A DNA stretch of 64,000 nt, from assembly GCA_003167255.1 (NCBI GenBank), contig PMTR01000095.1, positions 1 through 64,000 on the forward strand. Direction: 5' to 3'. The notes under the pieces are model-generated. The model worked only from the letters and a program-made list of their open reading frames with translations. It searched no databases and had not been told where the DNA came from. A program made the position numbers and the translations under genes. Positions 43,137-52,576 of this stretch are shown piece by piece. The first letter of the stretch is position 1. Each line of letters opens with the position of its first letter. Origin of the DNA: Bryobacterales bacterium. GTDB taxonomy: Bacteria > Acidobacteriota > Terriglobia > Bryobacterales > Bryobacteraceae.

Positions 43137-43598
43137 CTATACGTCCGCTGATATAGACATCGCCCGAGCATCTTCCCAGACCATCCAGTGATCGTTTAAC
43201 GGTTGCGCACCGTGCCTCGTGTAAAGTTTGCGCGCGGCTGAATTGTTGGGATCAACGTTTACGCAAATACGACGTGCGTCCTGATCGACAAACCATGTAC
43301 TGATCTTCGTCATCAGTTGGCTGGCAACACCCAGACCCCGTCTTTCCTTGACCACATTGATCCATTGCAACTCACCATCGCAGTTGAGGCCGCGTGTTCG
43401 ATGTCCTACAACGAAACCCACCAAATCATTACGATCTATTGCGACAAACGCTGCACGAGCCGTTAGCGCCTGTTGTGGGGAGTGTTGCCCACTCAGGTAC
43501 AAGCCGATTCGATCTTTCCAGAAGGCCGCTGTTCCCCCCTGCGCCCGAATCGCAGCCATCCAAGGAATATCGGCTTGTTCAACGGGTCTGAGTATCAT
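43137..43598 (-). CDS. GNAT-family N-acetyltransferase
   Basis: 153 residues starting MILRPVEQADIPWMAAIRAQ. The acetyl-CoA-binding motif is INVVKERRGLGVASQLMTKISTWF (RxxGxG/A), and the late motif is VNVDPNNSAARKLYTRHGAQPLNDHWMVWE. The acceptor substrate is unknown. The upstream ATG at 43610 would add four residues (MGMP). Lower GC than the core genes and next to a dispersed repeat, so it may be acquired. Confidence 0.88.
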   Translation of the reverse strand: MILRPVEQADIPWMAAIRAQGGTAAFWKDRIGLYLSGQHSPQQALTARAAFVAIDRNDLVGFVVGHRTRGLNCDGELQWINVVKERRGLGVASQLMTKISTWFVDQDARRICVNVDPNNSAARKLYTRHGAQPLNDHWMVWEDARAMSISADV

Positions 43599-43830
43599 CG
43601 GCATTCCCACATTCTATGGCGGGTGCGCCAGGTTGCCGTATCACGCCCGAGCCGTTCCGCATCGGGACAACAGCAATGGAATCTGACGATATCCGATGAC
43701 CCGTGCCGCCGCCTCACTTTGCCGCCAAGCGCGGCATACACAAGCCCGTCTCTGGTGGGATTGAAGTCTGTGTCGCGGGAGAGTATTCTGAGCGTTCCAG
43801 GAAACAATGGTGTGTCTAAGAGGAGAGAGA

Positions 43831-45357
43831 ATGGCGGATAGTTCACGCAGAGTATTCTTGAAGGCGGCTTCGGCGACTGCGGCTGCATTAGCAGTGTCGA
43901 GCCAGGGTCAGGCCTGGGCCAATTCCGCAGCGGCTTCAGGTCCGGTGCGGATTTGGGGCACGTTCCGCGACCGGCGGCATGCGCCGGGCGACGCGCTCGC
44001 ATGGAAACCCGTGACCGAGGTCGCCTCCGATGCGATCGCCCTCGATCCGGGAACAACCCGGCAGGAGATGCTGGGCTTTGGCGCCGCGATGACGGACGCC
44101 TCTTGTTGGGTGCTGAGCCAGATTCCAGCCGTGGAACGGGCGGCCCTGATGCACGAGCTTTTCGCTCCCGAAGAGATGGCGATGAACGTCTGCCGGACGT
44201 GCGTCGGGTCGAGCGACTATTCGAAAGAGCTCTTCAGCTACGACGATAGCGAACAGAACGATCCGGAGCTGAAGAAGTTCTCGATCAATCACGACAAGGC
44301 TTACGTTCTTCCCATGCTCAAGGAAGCGCGCCAGCAGAATCCGGACCTGTTCCTGTTCTCCTCGCCGTGGAGTCCTCCGGGATGGATGAAGTTCAACCGT
44401 TCCATGCTGGGCGGGACGATCAAGAAGAGCACGCTGGAGCCGTATTCGCGGTACTTTCTGAAGTTCCTTGAGGCCTACAAGGCCGAAGGCGTCCCCGTCA
44501 ATGCGATCACGGTGCAGAACGAAACCGACACCACGGTGGACGGCCGGTATGCCTCCTGCCTGTGGGCGCAGGAAGACGAGATCTTGTTCGTGGGGAAGTA
44601 CCTGGGTCCTCTGTTCCGCAAGAACAACATCCCGACCAAGATCTGGGTTCTGGACCACAACTTCACCCTGTGGGGCCGTGCGATCGCCGAACTGGCCGAC
44701 CAGCAGGCCCAAGAGTACATCGACGGTATCGCGTGGCACGGGTATGCGGGCGAGCCTTCGGCGATGACGCAGGTACACAAAGCGTTTCCTCAGAAGCACG
44801 CCTACTTTACCGAGGGTGGACCGCGGCGGGTTCCGGGGCAGGCCCCCGCCGCAGGCAACAGCCAGATGACGGCCTGGGCTCCGTGGGCGCAATGGGCGAA
44901 CGACGTGTGCAGAAACTGGTGCCGGTCGATCACCATGTGGAATATCGCGCTCGACGAGTATGGCACGCCGTATATCGGTATCCGGGAAGGGCCGGGGGGA
45001 ATGGCAGCTCCGGCAGCGGAGCAGCAGCGGGTGCTCAGGATGGGTGCCGGCGTCGTGACGGTGGAGAACGCGAACCACAAGGTAACGCGCAACGCGCGGT
45101 TCTGGGCGGTTGCGCATTACTCGAAGCACGTGAAGCGCGGCGCCAGGGTCTTCCAGACCGATGGCATAGGTGCCGACAGCGCGGCGCCAACCTCCCAGAG
45201 CGCCATCTCTCACGTTGGGTTCCGCAATCCGGATGGGGGCTATGTGGTGGTGCTCGCCAATACTGGTTCGGAGAAGCGCGTCCAACTGCTCATGGGTACG
45301 AGCGCTCTGGATGTGGATTTACCGGCGGATTCCGTGCATACGTTGCAGTGGTCGTAA
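43831..45357 (+). CDS. Glycoside hydrolase family 30 (glucosylceramidase-like), Tat-exported
   Basis: 508 residues starting MADSSRRVFLKAASATAAALA (twin-arginine signal), preceded by AGGAGAGAG. The TIM barrel shows GFGAAMTDASCWVLSQ, SPWSPPGWMK, the acid/base Glu in ITVQNETDTT and the nucleophile Glu in AYFTEGGPR. The small beta-domain is C-terminal (GFRNPDGGYVVVLANTG). It hydrolyses beta-glucosyl or xylosyl bonds in the periplasm or outside. Not in an operon. Confidence 0.92.
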   Translation: MADSSRRVFLKAASATAAALAVSSQGQAWANSAAASGPVRIWGTFRDRRHAPGDALAWKPVTEVASDAIALDPGTTRQEMLGFGAAMTDASCWVLSQIPAVERAALMHELFAPEEMAMNVCRTCVGSSDYSKELFSYDDSEQNDPELKKFSINHDKAYVLPMLKEARQQNPDLFLFSSPWSPPGWMKFNRSMLGGTIKKSTLEPYSRYFLKFLEAYKAEGVPVNAITVQNETDTTVDGRYASCLWAQEDEILFVGKYLGPLFRKNNIPTKIWVLDHNFTLWGRAIAELADQQAQEYIDGIAWHGYAGEPSAMTQVHKAFPQKHAYFTEGGPRRVPGQAPAAGNSQMTAWAPWAQWANDVCRNWCRSITMWNIALDEYGTPYIGIREGPGGMAAPAAEQQRVLRMGAGVVTVENANHKVTRNARFWAVAHYSKHVKRGARVFQTDGIGADSAAPTSQSAISHVGFRNPDGGYVVVLANTGSEKRVQLLMGTSALDVDLPADSVHTLQWS

Positions 45358-45403
45358 TGGTTTCGCCCCACCCTGGCCTTGAGAAATAAATAATACGCCT
45401 ACG

Positions 45404-45622
45404 TTAACTGTCTTCCCAGGCGTAAAGGCGGTAATCGCCCGGCGCGACGCCGGTGAAAGAGAAGCGACCCTCGTCATCGGATCGAGCAGCCTTCCAATTC
45501 GGAGAGCGCTCGGGATTCGGCACTTCCGGCACCAGATCCATGGCGCGAGTGGGCGCGGGCAGCAGGCGGCGCGTTGTATCGAGTTCCTCAGCCGCATAGG
45601 GGAAGCGCGTTCGGAACATCAT
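45404..45622 (-). pseudogene. Remnant of a carboxypeptidase-regulatory-like domain protein
   Basis: 72 codons whose second half reads RSDDEGRFSFTGVAPGDYRLYAWEDS and then stops. The segment is the end of a Cna-B/transthyretin-like fold, and family members continue beyond AWED. The N-terminal half has no domain. It is a truncated copy similar in type to the partial gene at the right edge of the window. Confidence 0.6.
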
Positions 45623-45735
45623 AAACGTGGATCAGGCCGTGCTGACTCTCGAAGCGCGCGCATCGGCCGGCCCGCTGCACTAGCGAGTTCATGGGGCAGA
45701 TCTTGCCGTCCAGAACTCCTGTAACATCGACCGCG

Positions 45736-45975
45736 CTACGCCTTGCCGGCGAAGCCTTCGTCTACCAGTTCCGAAATGTCGCCGCCCTTTCCGCGTAGTG
45801 CCGCCGGACGGCATATCATGCAAAGCGCTTGCAGGTTCGTGCGAACGTCGCGCGCATCCACCGCCTCGTCTTCACGGCAGACCTTTTCCGTATAGGACTT
45901 GAGAAACGTGAGATACAACTCCCGGCCGAAGCGGTTGATCAGGAACTGTTCCAGAGTCTCCTCGGGCTGCAAGGG
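45736..45975 (-). pseudogene. Remnant of an FAD-dependent amine-oxidase/protoporphyrinogen-oxidase-like protein
   Basis: The minus strand reads LEQFLINRFGRELYLTFLKSYTEKV, a good match to the NRFGRxLYxxFFKxYTEKVW segment of membrane-sugar FAD oxidoreductases. The FAD-binding N-terminus is absent and the sequence after SYTEKV does not continue the family. It is a decayed internal fragment between the GH30 gene and the receptor. Confidence 0.55.
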
Positions 45976-46084
45976 GCACACCGCGGGACCAGTCCCATGA
46001 TAATCGCGCGTTGTTTCCCCATTGCCTCGCTGTCCAGACTTGGAATCCGCAGATCTCTCTACTTGCGGCAGGCGATGCCGGCGG

Positions 46085-49000
46085 CTAAAAATCCAATCGC
46101 AGCGCCATCTGCATCTGCCGCGAATTGGTCGCAGTGGCGGTGATCTGGCCCGCACTGGACACCCGCTGGCCGGAAGAATTAAAGACCGCCAAGCCGCTGG
46201 GAACCTGAAAATTGGAGTGGTTGGTGACGTTGAAAGCCTCCACCCGAAGAGTCACCCGCAGCCGCTCCCCGGCCCATAGCGTCTTGTGTGTGGCCAGATC
46301 CAGGTCGAAAAGCCCCGGACCAGTGAACGTGTTGCGCCCCAGGTTCCCAAAGTACCCGGCGGGCTGTAGAGCGAATGCGTTGGGGTCAAACCAGTGCTGC
46401 GGATTGCCCAGGATTATTTTGGCATCCGGGGCAGCGATCAAATCGGGCCGCTGTCCTCCGTCGGTAGAGTCACCCAATCCGGTGCGGTCGAAACCCGTGA
46501 ACGGGTTGAAAGGGAATCCGCTTTGCAGGCGCATCAGTCCATGCAACTCCCAGGCGGCGAGGAAGCGGGCAACCGGGCCGCCGTGCAGTCTGGGCGCCGA
46601 CCATGAAGCGTTCAAGGTAGCATCGTGGCGCACGTCGAAGTCCGAACGGCCGCGATTGTCCCGGAGGCGGAACACCGGCACCAGGTCGGTGGTCAGGAAG
46701 TCGTCGAAAATCGGCGAAGACGCATCGTCGATGCTCTTGGAAAATGTGTAGCTTCCCTCCAGCCGGAATCCGTGAGCCATGCGGCGCTGCACGCTCCCTT
46801 GTAGCGAATGAGAGTATGAATCGAACTGCGTAGTGCGCATGCCGATGCGCCCAAATGCCGGATTCAGTTTTGGCGCTCCGGGCGCAAAATAAGCTGTGCC
46901 TCCGGCGGTGAAGGAAGGTACCGGCGTGTCGATGTTGCCGATATAGCCCGTCAGGTGGATGCCCCGGCTGCCGGCATATGTCACGCTTGCCATGGTATGC
47001 GGGCTAAGCTGGTGCTGCCAAGAAGCCTGGAACTGCAGCACGTAAGGCTGCTGCGGCGAGTACGTGAGCGAATCCATTGCCAGCAGCGCTGAACCGCTGC
47101 CGGCGGCATTGAGCGCGGCCACGGCATTCGGGAAAACCGGATTCGAAACGAGCGGCCGCAGATAAAATGGCGGCATGCGGACCCCGCTGATCAGCAGGTC
47201 CCGGCTGGATGGAAGATCGAAGAAGATGCCCGCGCCTGCCCGGAATACGGTCTTTCCCTTGCCGCCCACATCCCAGGCCGTCGATGCCCGCGGCGCAAAG
47301 TTGCGCTTCGAGGGGTTCTGGTACAAAGGGCCACCGACCGTTACGGTCTTGTCCTGAAGCGGATTGGGTATGGTGGCGATTTTTCCGTTCACCTCGGTGG
47401 GAACGCTAACAGCTTCATACCGTACTCCCGCCATCACCTGCCAGTTGGCGGACACCCGCCAGGTGTCCTGTACGAAGCCTGTGAATAACATGCTGCGCCA
47501 GCCGCGCACCGTGTCCGAACCCGCAGCCATGTAATCGAATTGGGACGGCTGGCCGGTAAGCAACTGGGCCACCGAGTTGAAGCGATAGAGCCCTACGGCA
47601 TCCTGGTCGGCACGCTCATTAGCCTGAATGCGGTCGAAGGATCCGCCGGCGAGGATGGTGTGCCGGCCTCGCGCGTAAGTCATCTGATGCCCCAGTTGAT
47701 AGTCGTTGTCGGCGTATTCGCGCGGCCGTTGGCGGTATTCCGTGCCGCCCACTTCGGTCAACCCCGTCACCGAGATATCCCCTATCGTCTGGCCGGGCAC
47801 TACATTCAGTCCGGCGGGAATGCGCGGCAGGTCCTGCGCGGTCTCGCCGTTCACAATCCGGCTGAAACCCGCACGAAACGTGTGGATCATGGACGGCGAC
47901 TCCTGAAACTGCAGCTCGTTGTGCGCGAACTGATACCGGGAAGAGCCGCTCAACTCCACCGTTTGCATCGGGTCCTGCGAGTTGGTGGATCCGTTATCCC
48001 ATGTGATCCGCGAGGCCAGCCGCCAGTGATCGTTTAAGATGGCGTCCAACTTGCCCGCTCCATAGTTCTCCGGGGTGACGCGCCGATCGGGTGCCAGGAA
48101 CACGGCCGTGCCATCGCTGAACTGCGGTCCGTTGGCGATGGGAAAAAGGGCCAGGAACGGCTTGACCGCGTTGGACACCGTCACCTGCGTGGTTCCCAGA
48201 TTTCCGGTTCGCCCCGCGTCGGACAGGGTGGTCGCCACGGTAGTCTGCGCCGAATCTTGGCGGATGGCTTCGTAGTTTAACAGGAAAAAGAGCCGGTTCT
48301 TTTTCAGCGGTCCGCTGAACAGACCGCCAAACTGGTTTCGCCGGAAGGGCGGAATCGGCTGGTTCTGCGGGTCGAAGAAGTTCCTGGCATCCATCGCACT
48401 GTTGCGCAGATACTCGTATGCCGAGCCGTGCCACTGGTTCGCGCCGGATTTGGACACGGCAGTCAGAATGGCCCCGGCCGCCCGCCCGTACTCCGCGCTG
48501 AACGGGCTGGTGATCAGCCGCAGCTCTTCGGTGCCCTCGATGCCCAGCAACCTTCCGCCGGCGCTGGACGGCGCCGAACCGGTAGCATCGTCCACGTAGA
48601 TTCCGTCGATGCGGAATCCGTTCTGGCTGGGCCGCAGGCCGTTTACGGACAGATGCAGCCCCCCGCCCGTTGTCATGTTCTGCTGGGACTGGGTGGTGAC
48701 CGGGCTACCCGGCTGCTGGGCCGCGAGGTCGAACATATCGCGGCCATTGAGAGGCAGGGATTCCAGCTTCTGGTTCCAGACGGTGCCGCCCCAATCGGCC
48801 GCCGACACCGCGACCAGAGGCGTTTCCGCGATCACTTGCACGGTTTCGCGCGTCTCGCCGATTGCGAGGCGCACGTTGGCGCGTACCGAGCTGCCCGCGG
48901 ATAAGAGAATGCCTCGCTGGACTTGGGTCACGAAGCCCGGTGAGGAGGCTTCCAATTCGTATTCGCCGGGCTTCATTCCGGAGGCCACGAAATAGCCCTG

Positions 49001-49921
49001 GCTGTCGGCCGGCACGGCCCTTTGCACCTGCGTGCCAATCTCCCGCAGCAGCAGCTTGGCATTCGGCACCGGCCTGCCGGCGGGATCCACAACGGTTCCT
49101 TCCACCGTTCCGGTGGTCTGGGCTTGCAGCCCCGCCGGCGCCATCGCCAGAACCAGCAACAAAGCAGTCATTGCGCCGATTCGGCTCCACGGGATCAACG
49201 CCAGCTCCAGCTTGTCGAGCAAGGTCTGAAACAAGAGGCCCAATAGGGCTGCCGCCAGAACCCCGACCAGCAGGTTGTCGATAGAAAGCGTCTGCCAGCC
49301 CATCCAGATCATGCCTCCGATCCCCGTCTCCGAGATCAACATCTCGGTGGATAGAGTCAAAACCAATCCGGCTCCCAATGCCACCCGCAAGCCGGTAAAC
49401 AGGCGCGGCAGGCTCGCCGGCAGGAATACATAGCGGACCTGCTCCCACCGGCCCGCTCCGTAGTTCCGCGCGAGTTCGACGTAGTGCCGGTCGATGCCCA
49501 GGGCCGCGTCCAAAGCGTGCAGCGCGCACACCACGAAACAGGTGGCGGTCGCGGGCATGATGAGGGCCGGCTCGCCCATGCCCAGCAGCAGCATGAACAG
49601 CGGCAGCAGGGTAACCTTCGGTATCGTCAGGCTCGCCGACAACAGCGGCTTCAAGGCGTTGCGCAACCCGCCAAACAGGCTCAGAGTCAGCCCGAAGGCG
49701 ATTCCCGAGGCGGACCCGATAAAGAACGCGGCCAGGGTTCGACCTACCGAGGCCGCAATGTGCCTTTGTAACACTCCGGCTTGCGTCAGGCGCCACGCTG
49801 CCGCCAGCAGTTTGGAAGGCGGCGGAAAGAACATCTGGTTGGTCAGGCCGGCCCAGGAAGCCGTCTGCCAGATGGTGATCAGGAGGGCCGGCGCGATCCA
49901 CGCTTTGGACCGCCGCATCAT
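46085..49921 (-). CDS. ABC permease fused in frame to a TonB-dependent outer-membrane receptor
   Basis: One open frame of 1278 codons. Residues 1-248 are a complete SsuC/TauC-type permease with about six helices and the EAA loop (HYVELARNYGAGRWEQVRYVFLPASLPRLFTGLR). Residue 251 is a Met starting a signal peptide (MTALLLVLAMAPAGLQAQ, ATG at 49171). Then come a carboxypeptidase-regulatory-like domain (about 270-350), a plug (about 370-530) and a beta-barrel ending in LRLDF. No stop separates the two. Either a signal-peptidase-cleaved polyprotein, or two proteins from two starts (GGAG lies 13 nt before 49171). The start overlaps the binding-protein gene (ATGA). Confidence 0.85.
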   Translation of the reverse strand: MMRRSKAWIAPALLITIWQTASWAGLTNQMFFPPPSKLLAAAWRLTQAGVLQRHIAASVGRTLAAFFIGSASGIAFGLTLSLFGGLRNALKPLLSASLTIPKVTLLPLFMLLLGMGEPALIMPATATCFVVCALHALDAALGIDRHYVELARNYGAGRWEQVRYVFLPASLPRLFTGLRVALGAGLVLTLSTEMLISETGIGGMIWMGWQTLSIDNLLVGVLAAALLGLLFQTLLDKLELALIPWSRIGAMTALLLVLAMAPAGLQAQTTGTVEGTVVDPAGRPVPNAKLLLREIGTQVQRAVPADSQGYFVASGMKPGEYELEASSPGFVTQVQRGILLSAGSSVRANVRLAIGETRETVQVIAETPLVAVSAADWGGTVWNQKLESLPLNGRDMFDLAAQQPGSPVTTQSQQNMTTGGGLHLSVNGLRPSQNGFRIDGIYVDDATGSAPSSAGGRLLGIEGTEELRLITSPFSAEYGRAAGAILTAVSKSGANQWHGSAYEYLRNSAMDARNFFDPQNQPIPPFRRNQFGGLFSGPLKKNRLFFLLNYEAIRQDSAQTTVATTLSDAGRTGNLGTTQVTVSNAVKPFLALFPIANGPQFSDGTAVFLAPDRRVTPENYGAGKLDAILNDHWRLASRITWDNGSTNSQDPMQTVELSGSSRYQFAHNELQFQESPSMIHTFRAGFSRIVNGETAQDLPRIPAGLNVVPGQTIGDISVTGLTEVGGTEYRQRPREYADNDYQLGHQMTYARGRHTILAGGSFDRIQANERADQDAVGLYRFNSVAQLLTGQPSQFDYMAAGSDTVRGWRSMLFTGFVQDTWRVSANWQVMAGVRYEAVSVPTEVNGKIATIPNPLQDKTVTVGGPLYQNPSKRNFAPRASTAWDVGGKGKTVFRAGAGIFFDLPSSRDLLISGVRMPPFYLRPLVSNPVFPNAVAALNAAGSGSALLAMDSLTYSPQQPYVLQFQASWQHQLSPHTMASVTYAGSRGIHLTGYIGNIDTPVPSFTAGGTAYFAPGAPKLNPAFGRIGMRTTQFDSYSHSLQGSVQRRMAHGFRLEGSYTFSKSIDDASSPIFDDFLTTDLVPVFRLRDNRGRSDFDVRHDATLNASWSAPRLHGGPVARFLAAWELHGLMRLQSGFPFNPFTGFDRTGLGDSTDGGQRPDLIAAPDAKIILGNPQHWFDPNAFALQPAGYFGNLGRNTFTGPGLFDLDLATHKTLWAGERLRVTLRVEAFNVTNHSNFQVPSGLAVFNSSGQRVSSAGQITATATNSRQMQMALRLDF

Positions 49922-50976
49922 GACTGGCCCCGGTGCGAGCGCTCCAGCCAGCGCAGATCCACCATCCCTTCGGCCTTAGCCGGCTGACTATACCCCTGCT
50001 GGTTCGCCCAGTCGATATACTTCTGCAAGTCTTCGATGCGCACGGAGCCGTCCGGGACGAGACTGGTGCGGCAGGTCTTCAGCACTAACTCGCGTTCCAG
50101 CCCGTTCTCGCGGATATATCTCTCGAAGTAATCCGGGGTGGCTCCGGCCAGGTATTCGCGGGTGCCGCGGAAATAAGCCTTCAGAAAATCCGCGCCCAGT
50201 TCCGGATCGCCGTCCAGCAGGCTCTTGGCAAACAGGATGTACGAATACTGCTGACCGGACACGAGTCGCGCCGCCGCATCGTTGCGCAGGAACTCTTGCC
50301 GCCGCGCGCCCAGGTCAATCGGGAGACCGAACCCGTTGATCATGGCATCGACGCCGCCCGACAGGAGAGCTGCCAGCGCCGCGGCTTTGTCCATATACGC
50401 CGTTTTGACTTCGCCCGCCGCCACGCCCAGGCGCCTGCGGAGCGCATCGAAAGCAAATTCGTCGATGCCCCCCCTGTTTTGCACGGCGACGTGTTTCCCG
50501 CGCCACGCCAGCGCGTCCCCATCTCCCGCCGGGAACCGGGCCGTGCGCTCGTAAAGGAAGCCAACCTCTCGACAGCCGACCACATACTCTCGCGCCGCCG
50601 CGATACGGAGCCTGGCGCCTTGCGCCAGCATGTTGAACAAGCTGGGCGCACTGCCGAGGAAGCCCACGTCAAGGGTCCCTTGAGCCAGCAGAGGCATCAC
50701 TTCGGTCGCGGAGCGCGTGACCCGGATGGCGATGTCGAATCCCGCCGAGCGAAAATAGCCCCGCTCATGGGCCAGATAGAACGGGCTCATAGCGAGGTAG
50801 GGACCCAGCGCCACCGCCAGTTTGCGCACGCCTGCCTTTCTAGCGCGGCCACAAGCCGCGGCGGCTCCCGCCGGCAACATCAGAAACCGGCGGCGGTCCA
50901 ATCCCCGCCCTAACACGCGGCTCCGGGCGGAGCCGGGCCAAGAGGGAATGCCGTCAGGGAATGGTCTCTTCGGCAT
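49918..50976 (-). CDS. SsuA/NMT1-type ABC substrate-binding protein
   Basis: 352 residues. A Tat-type lipoprotein signal, RRRFLMLPAGAAAAC, ends with a lipobox-like Cys. The NMT1/SsuA-like fold follows: LAMSPFYLAHERGYFRSAGFDI, LLAQGTLDVGFLGSAPSLFNMLAQG, WRGKHVAVQNRGGIDEFAFDALRR and ALLSGGVDAMINGF. Relatives bind sulfonates, nitrate, thiamine precursors, riboflavin or aromatic acids, so the ligand is open. It lies 4 bp from the upstream ANL gene and overlaps the permease. Confidence 0.88.
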   Translation of the reverse strand: MPKRPFPDGIPSWPGSARSRVLGRGLDRRRFLMLPAGAAAACGRARKAGVRKLAVALGPYLAMSPFYLAHERGYFRSAGFDIAIRVTRSATEVMPLLAQGTLDVGFLGSAPSLFNMLAQGARLRIAAAREYVVGCREVGFLYERTARFPAGDGDALAWRGKHVAVQNRGGIDEFAFDALRRRLGVAAGEVKTAYMDKAAALAALLSGGVDAMINGFGLPIDLGARRQEFLRNDAAARLVSGQQYSYILFAKSLLDGDPELGADFLKAYFRGTREYLAGATPDYFERYIRENGLERELVLKTCRTSLVPDGSVRIEDLQKYIDWANQQGYSQPAKAEGMVDLRWLERSHRGQS

Positions 50977-50980
50977 GTCA

Positions 50981-52576
50981 CTATCGCCTCCCCGCTTTCG
51001 CGTGCTGCCGGGCCCCCTCTCCCAGCAGATGCAGCGAAAGCACTTTGCCGGCCCTGGTTATTTCCGGTTCTTCCAGCACTACGGCCAGCGCATCACCGTG
51101 GCGCCACTCGCGCACGGTCAAAGAGCCCCCGAACAAGGCGCGCACTTCCTTCAGGAAGAACTCCCGCACGGCAGCGGCATCCTTGGCTCCGGTTCGCGGA
51201 CTCACTCGCAAGACCAGTTTGCCCAGCCCCTCGCTTTCGGCTTCCACCAGTTGATAGTCGGCCGGCGAGCCTCCGAACCGCTGCGGAAGGCCCCGCTCCA
51301 GAACGCGGAGGATGTCGCTGCCTACCAGCGTGGCCCCGTAGCCGGTCAATTTACTGAAGCTGAAGATGCCGTCGACCTGGGTCCGGTAACCCAGTCGGGA
51401 CAACACGCAGTCGCACGATGCCGGACCTACCACTCCGTGGTCGTCCATCTCCACGTTGATCAGCAGCCTGGGGTTCAGCGGCAACAGCGTGGTGAAGTGC
51501 AGCGATTGCACGGGCGCCCCGGACAACGGAGCCTCCCGTTCCACCGCAATGACGGCCACGTTATCTTCGAAGACATGGACGCAGTTGCCGCGCATCCGGC
51601 TACAGCCGTATCCAACGGTTCCCATCTCGCTGATGAAATAGTTGGGGTGCACCTCCGCGCCGCTCTGCTCGATGAGCTCGCGCTTGGCCTCGGTGAGCGC
51701 TTCTCCCCCGGTAAGGAAGATCACCCCGGCGAGCGAGACGCCCATCTCGATCGCCGCCGCGGCCACCCGCACAGTGGGGCTCACGATGCCCCAGACCACC
51801 GATTTCCGGCCGCGCGCGCTGACCTTCTCGAGGTGCCTCACCACCGGCGTAAAGTCGTTGGACGGCAGGTATTCCGGCCACGGGATGGCCGTTCCCAGTA
51901 ACTTGGCTTCCGCCACCAGGGCACGCGTCACCACCCGGTAATGGCCCGTATCGCGCATGTTGCCGCCCACCGCAAACCAGCGGCTGACGGGGAGTTCGAC
52001 GTGTTGCAACGCTCGGGCAGTGGTAAACGCGTAGGGAGCGGGAAGGATGGGAAACAATAGAATGCACTCCCGACCCGCCAGGCCAAATTCCTCCGCCAGC
52101 ACGGCCTCGTAGCAATTCCGGTATGCCCGGTATGCCGTGCTATGAGGGGTGGACGTTCCGGCGCTGCGGCTGCCCCCCGACCGCGATGTCCAATGGCCGC
52201 CGTTACCCCGTTTCAGAAAGCTGTCCCCGTTGCCGGGGATTTCCCGCCCGTGGCGCACAATCGGACGTTTGCCCTTCAACTCGGCGTGCAACAGGTACAC
52301 TCCGGAATCTCTTAACTGCCGCAGCGTTGCTTCCAGGCCTCCGCTACGCACCGAGTTCTCGAAGTCGCCGTACTGGCAGCCGGCCTGTTCGAACATGATC
52401 CGGTAGGGATGGTCCGGCGTCGCAAACACGTAGTCCCGCACCTGGGCGGCGAACCGTTCCACGCGATGTTCGATTTGATCCCGCAACCTGCCGCGGGGAT
52501 CGGCCGGCGGGGGCAGTCGCAGAATATCGAACAGCCCTCTGGCCATCCGCGTGTAGTAGACCGCCTCTTTAAGCAT
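50981..52576 (-). CDS. ANL-superfamily adenylate-forming protein (PaaK/LuxE-like), function unknown
   Basis: 531 residues. The region GHWTSRSGGSRSAGTSTP stands where ANL enzymes have their Ser/Thr/Gly phosphate loop. FLTGGEALTEAKRELIEQSGAEVHPNYFISEMGTVGYGC matches the adenylate-binding part of PaaK/LuxE-like proteins, and the C-terminal subdomain (about 420-530) follows DGIFSFSKLTGYGATLVG. It may activate a carboxylic acid as acyl-AMP, passing it to CoA or a protein. Encoded between the ABC ATPase (8-bp overlap) and binding protein, so its substrate is probably what the transporter imports. Confidence 0.75.
   Translation of the reverse strand: MLKEAVYYTRMARGLFDILRLPPPADPRGRLRDQIEHRVERFAAQVRDYVFATPDHPYRIMFEQAGCQYGDFENSVRSGGLEATLRQLRDSGVYLLHAELKGKRPIVRHGREIPGNGDSFLKRGNGGHWTSRSGGSRSAGTSTPHSTAYRAYRNCYEAVLAEEFGLAGRECILLFPILPAPYAFTTARALQHVELPVSRWFAVGGNMRDTGHYRVVTRALVAEAKLLGTAIPWPEYLPSNDFTPVVRHLEKVSARGRKSVVWGIVSPTVRVAAAAIEMGVSLAGVIFLTGGEALTEAKRELIEQSGAEVHPNYFISEMGTVGYGCSRMRGNCVHVFEDNVAVIAVEREAPLSGAPVQSLHFTTLLPLNPRLLINVEMDDHGVVGPASCDCVLSRLGYRTQVDGIFSFSKLTGYGATLVGSDILRVLERGLPQRFGGSPADYQLVEAESEGLGKLVLRVSPRTGAKDAAAVREFFLKEVRALFGGSLTVREWRHGDALAVVLEEPEITRAGKVLSLHLLGEGARQHAKAGRR

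Noticed and set aside
50981-52576. LuxE-type bioluminescence or fatty-acid reductase component
   Set aside because: No luxC, luxD or luciferase genes nearby; only distant ANL similarity.
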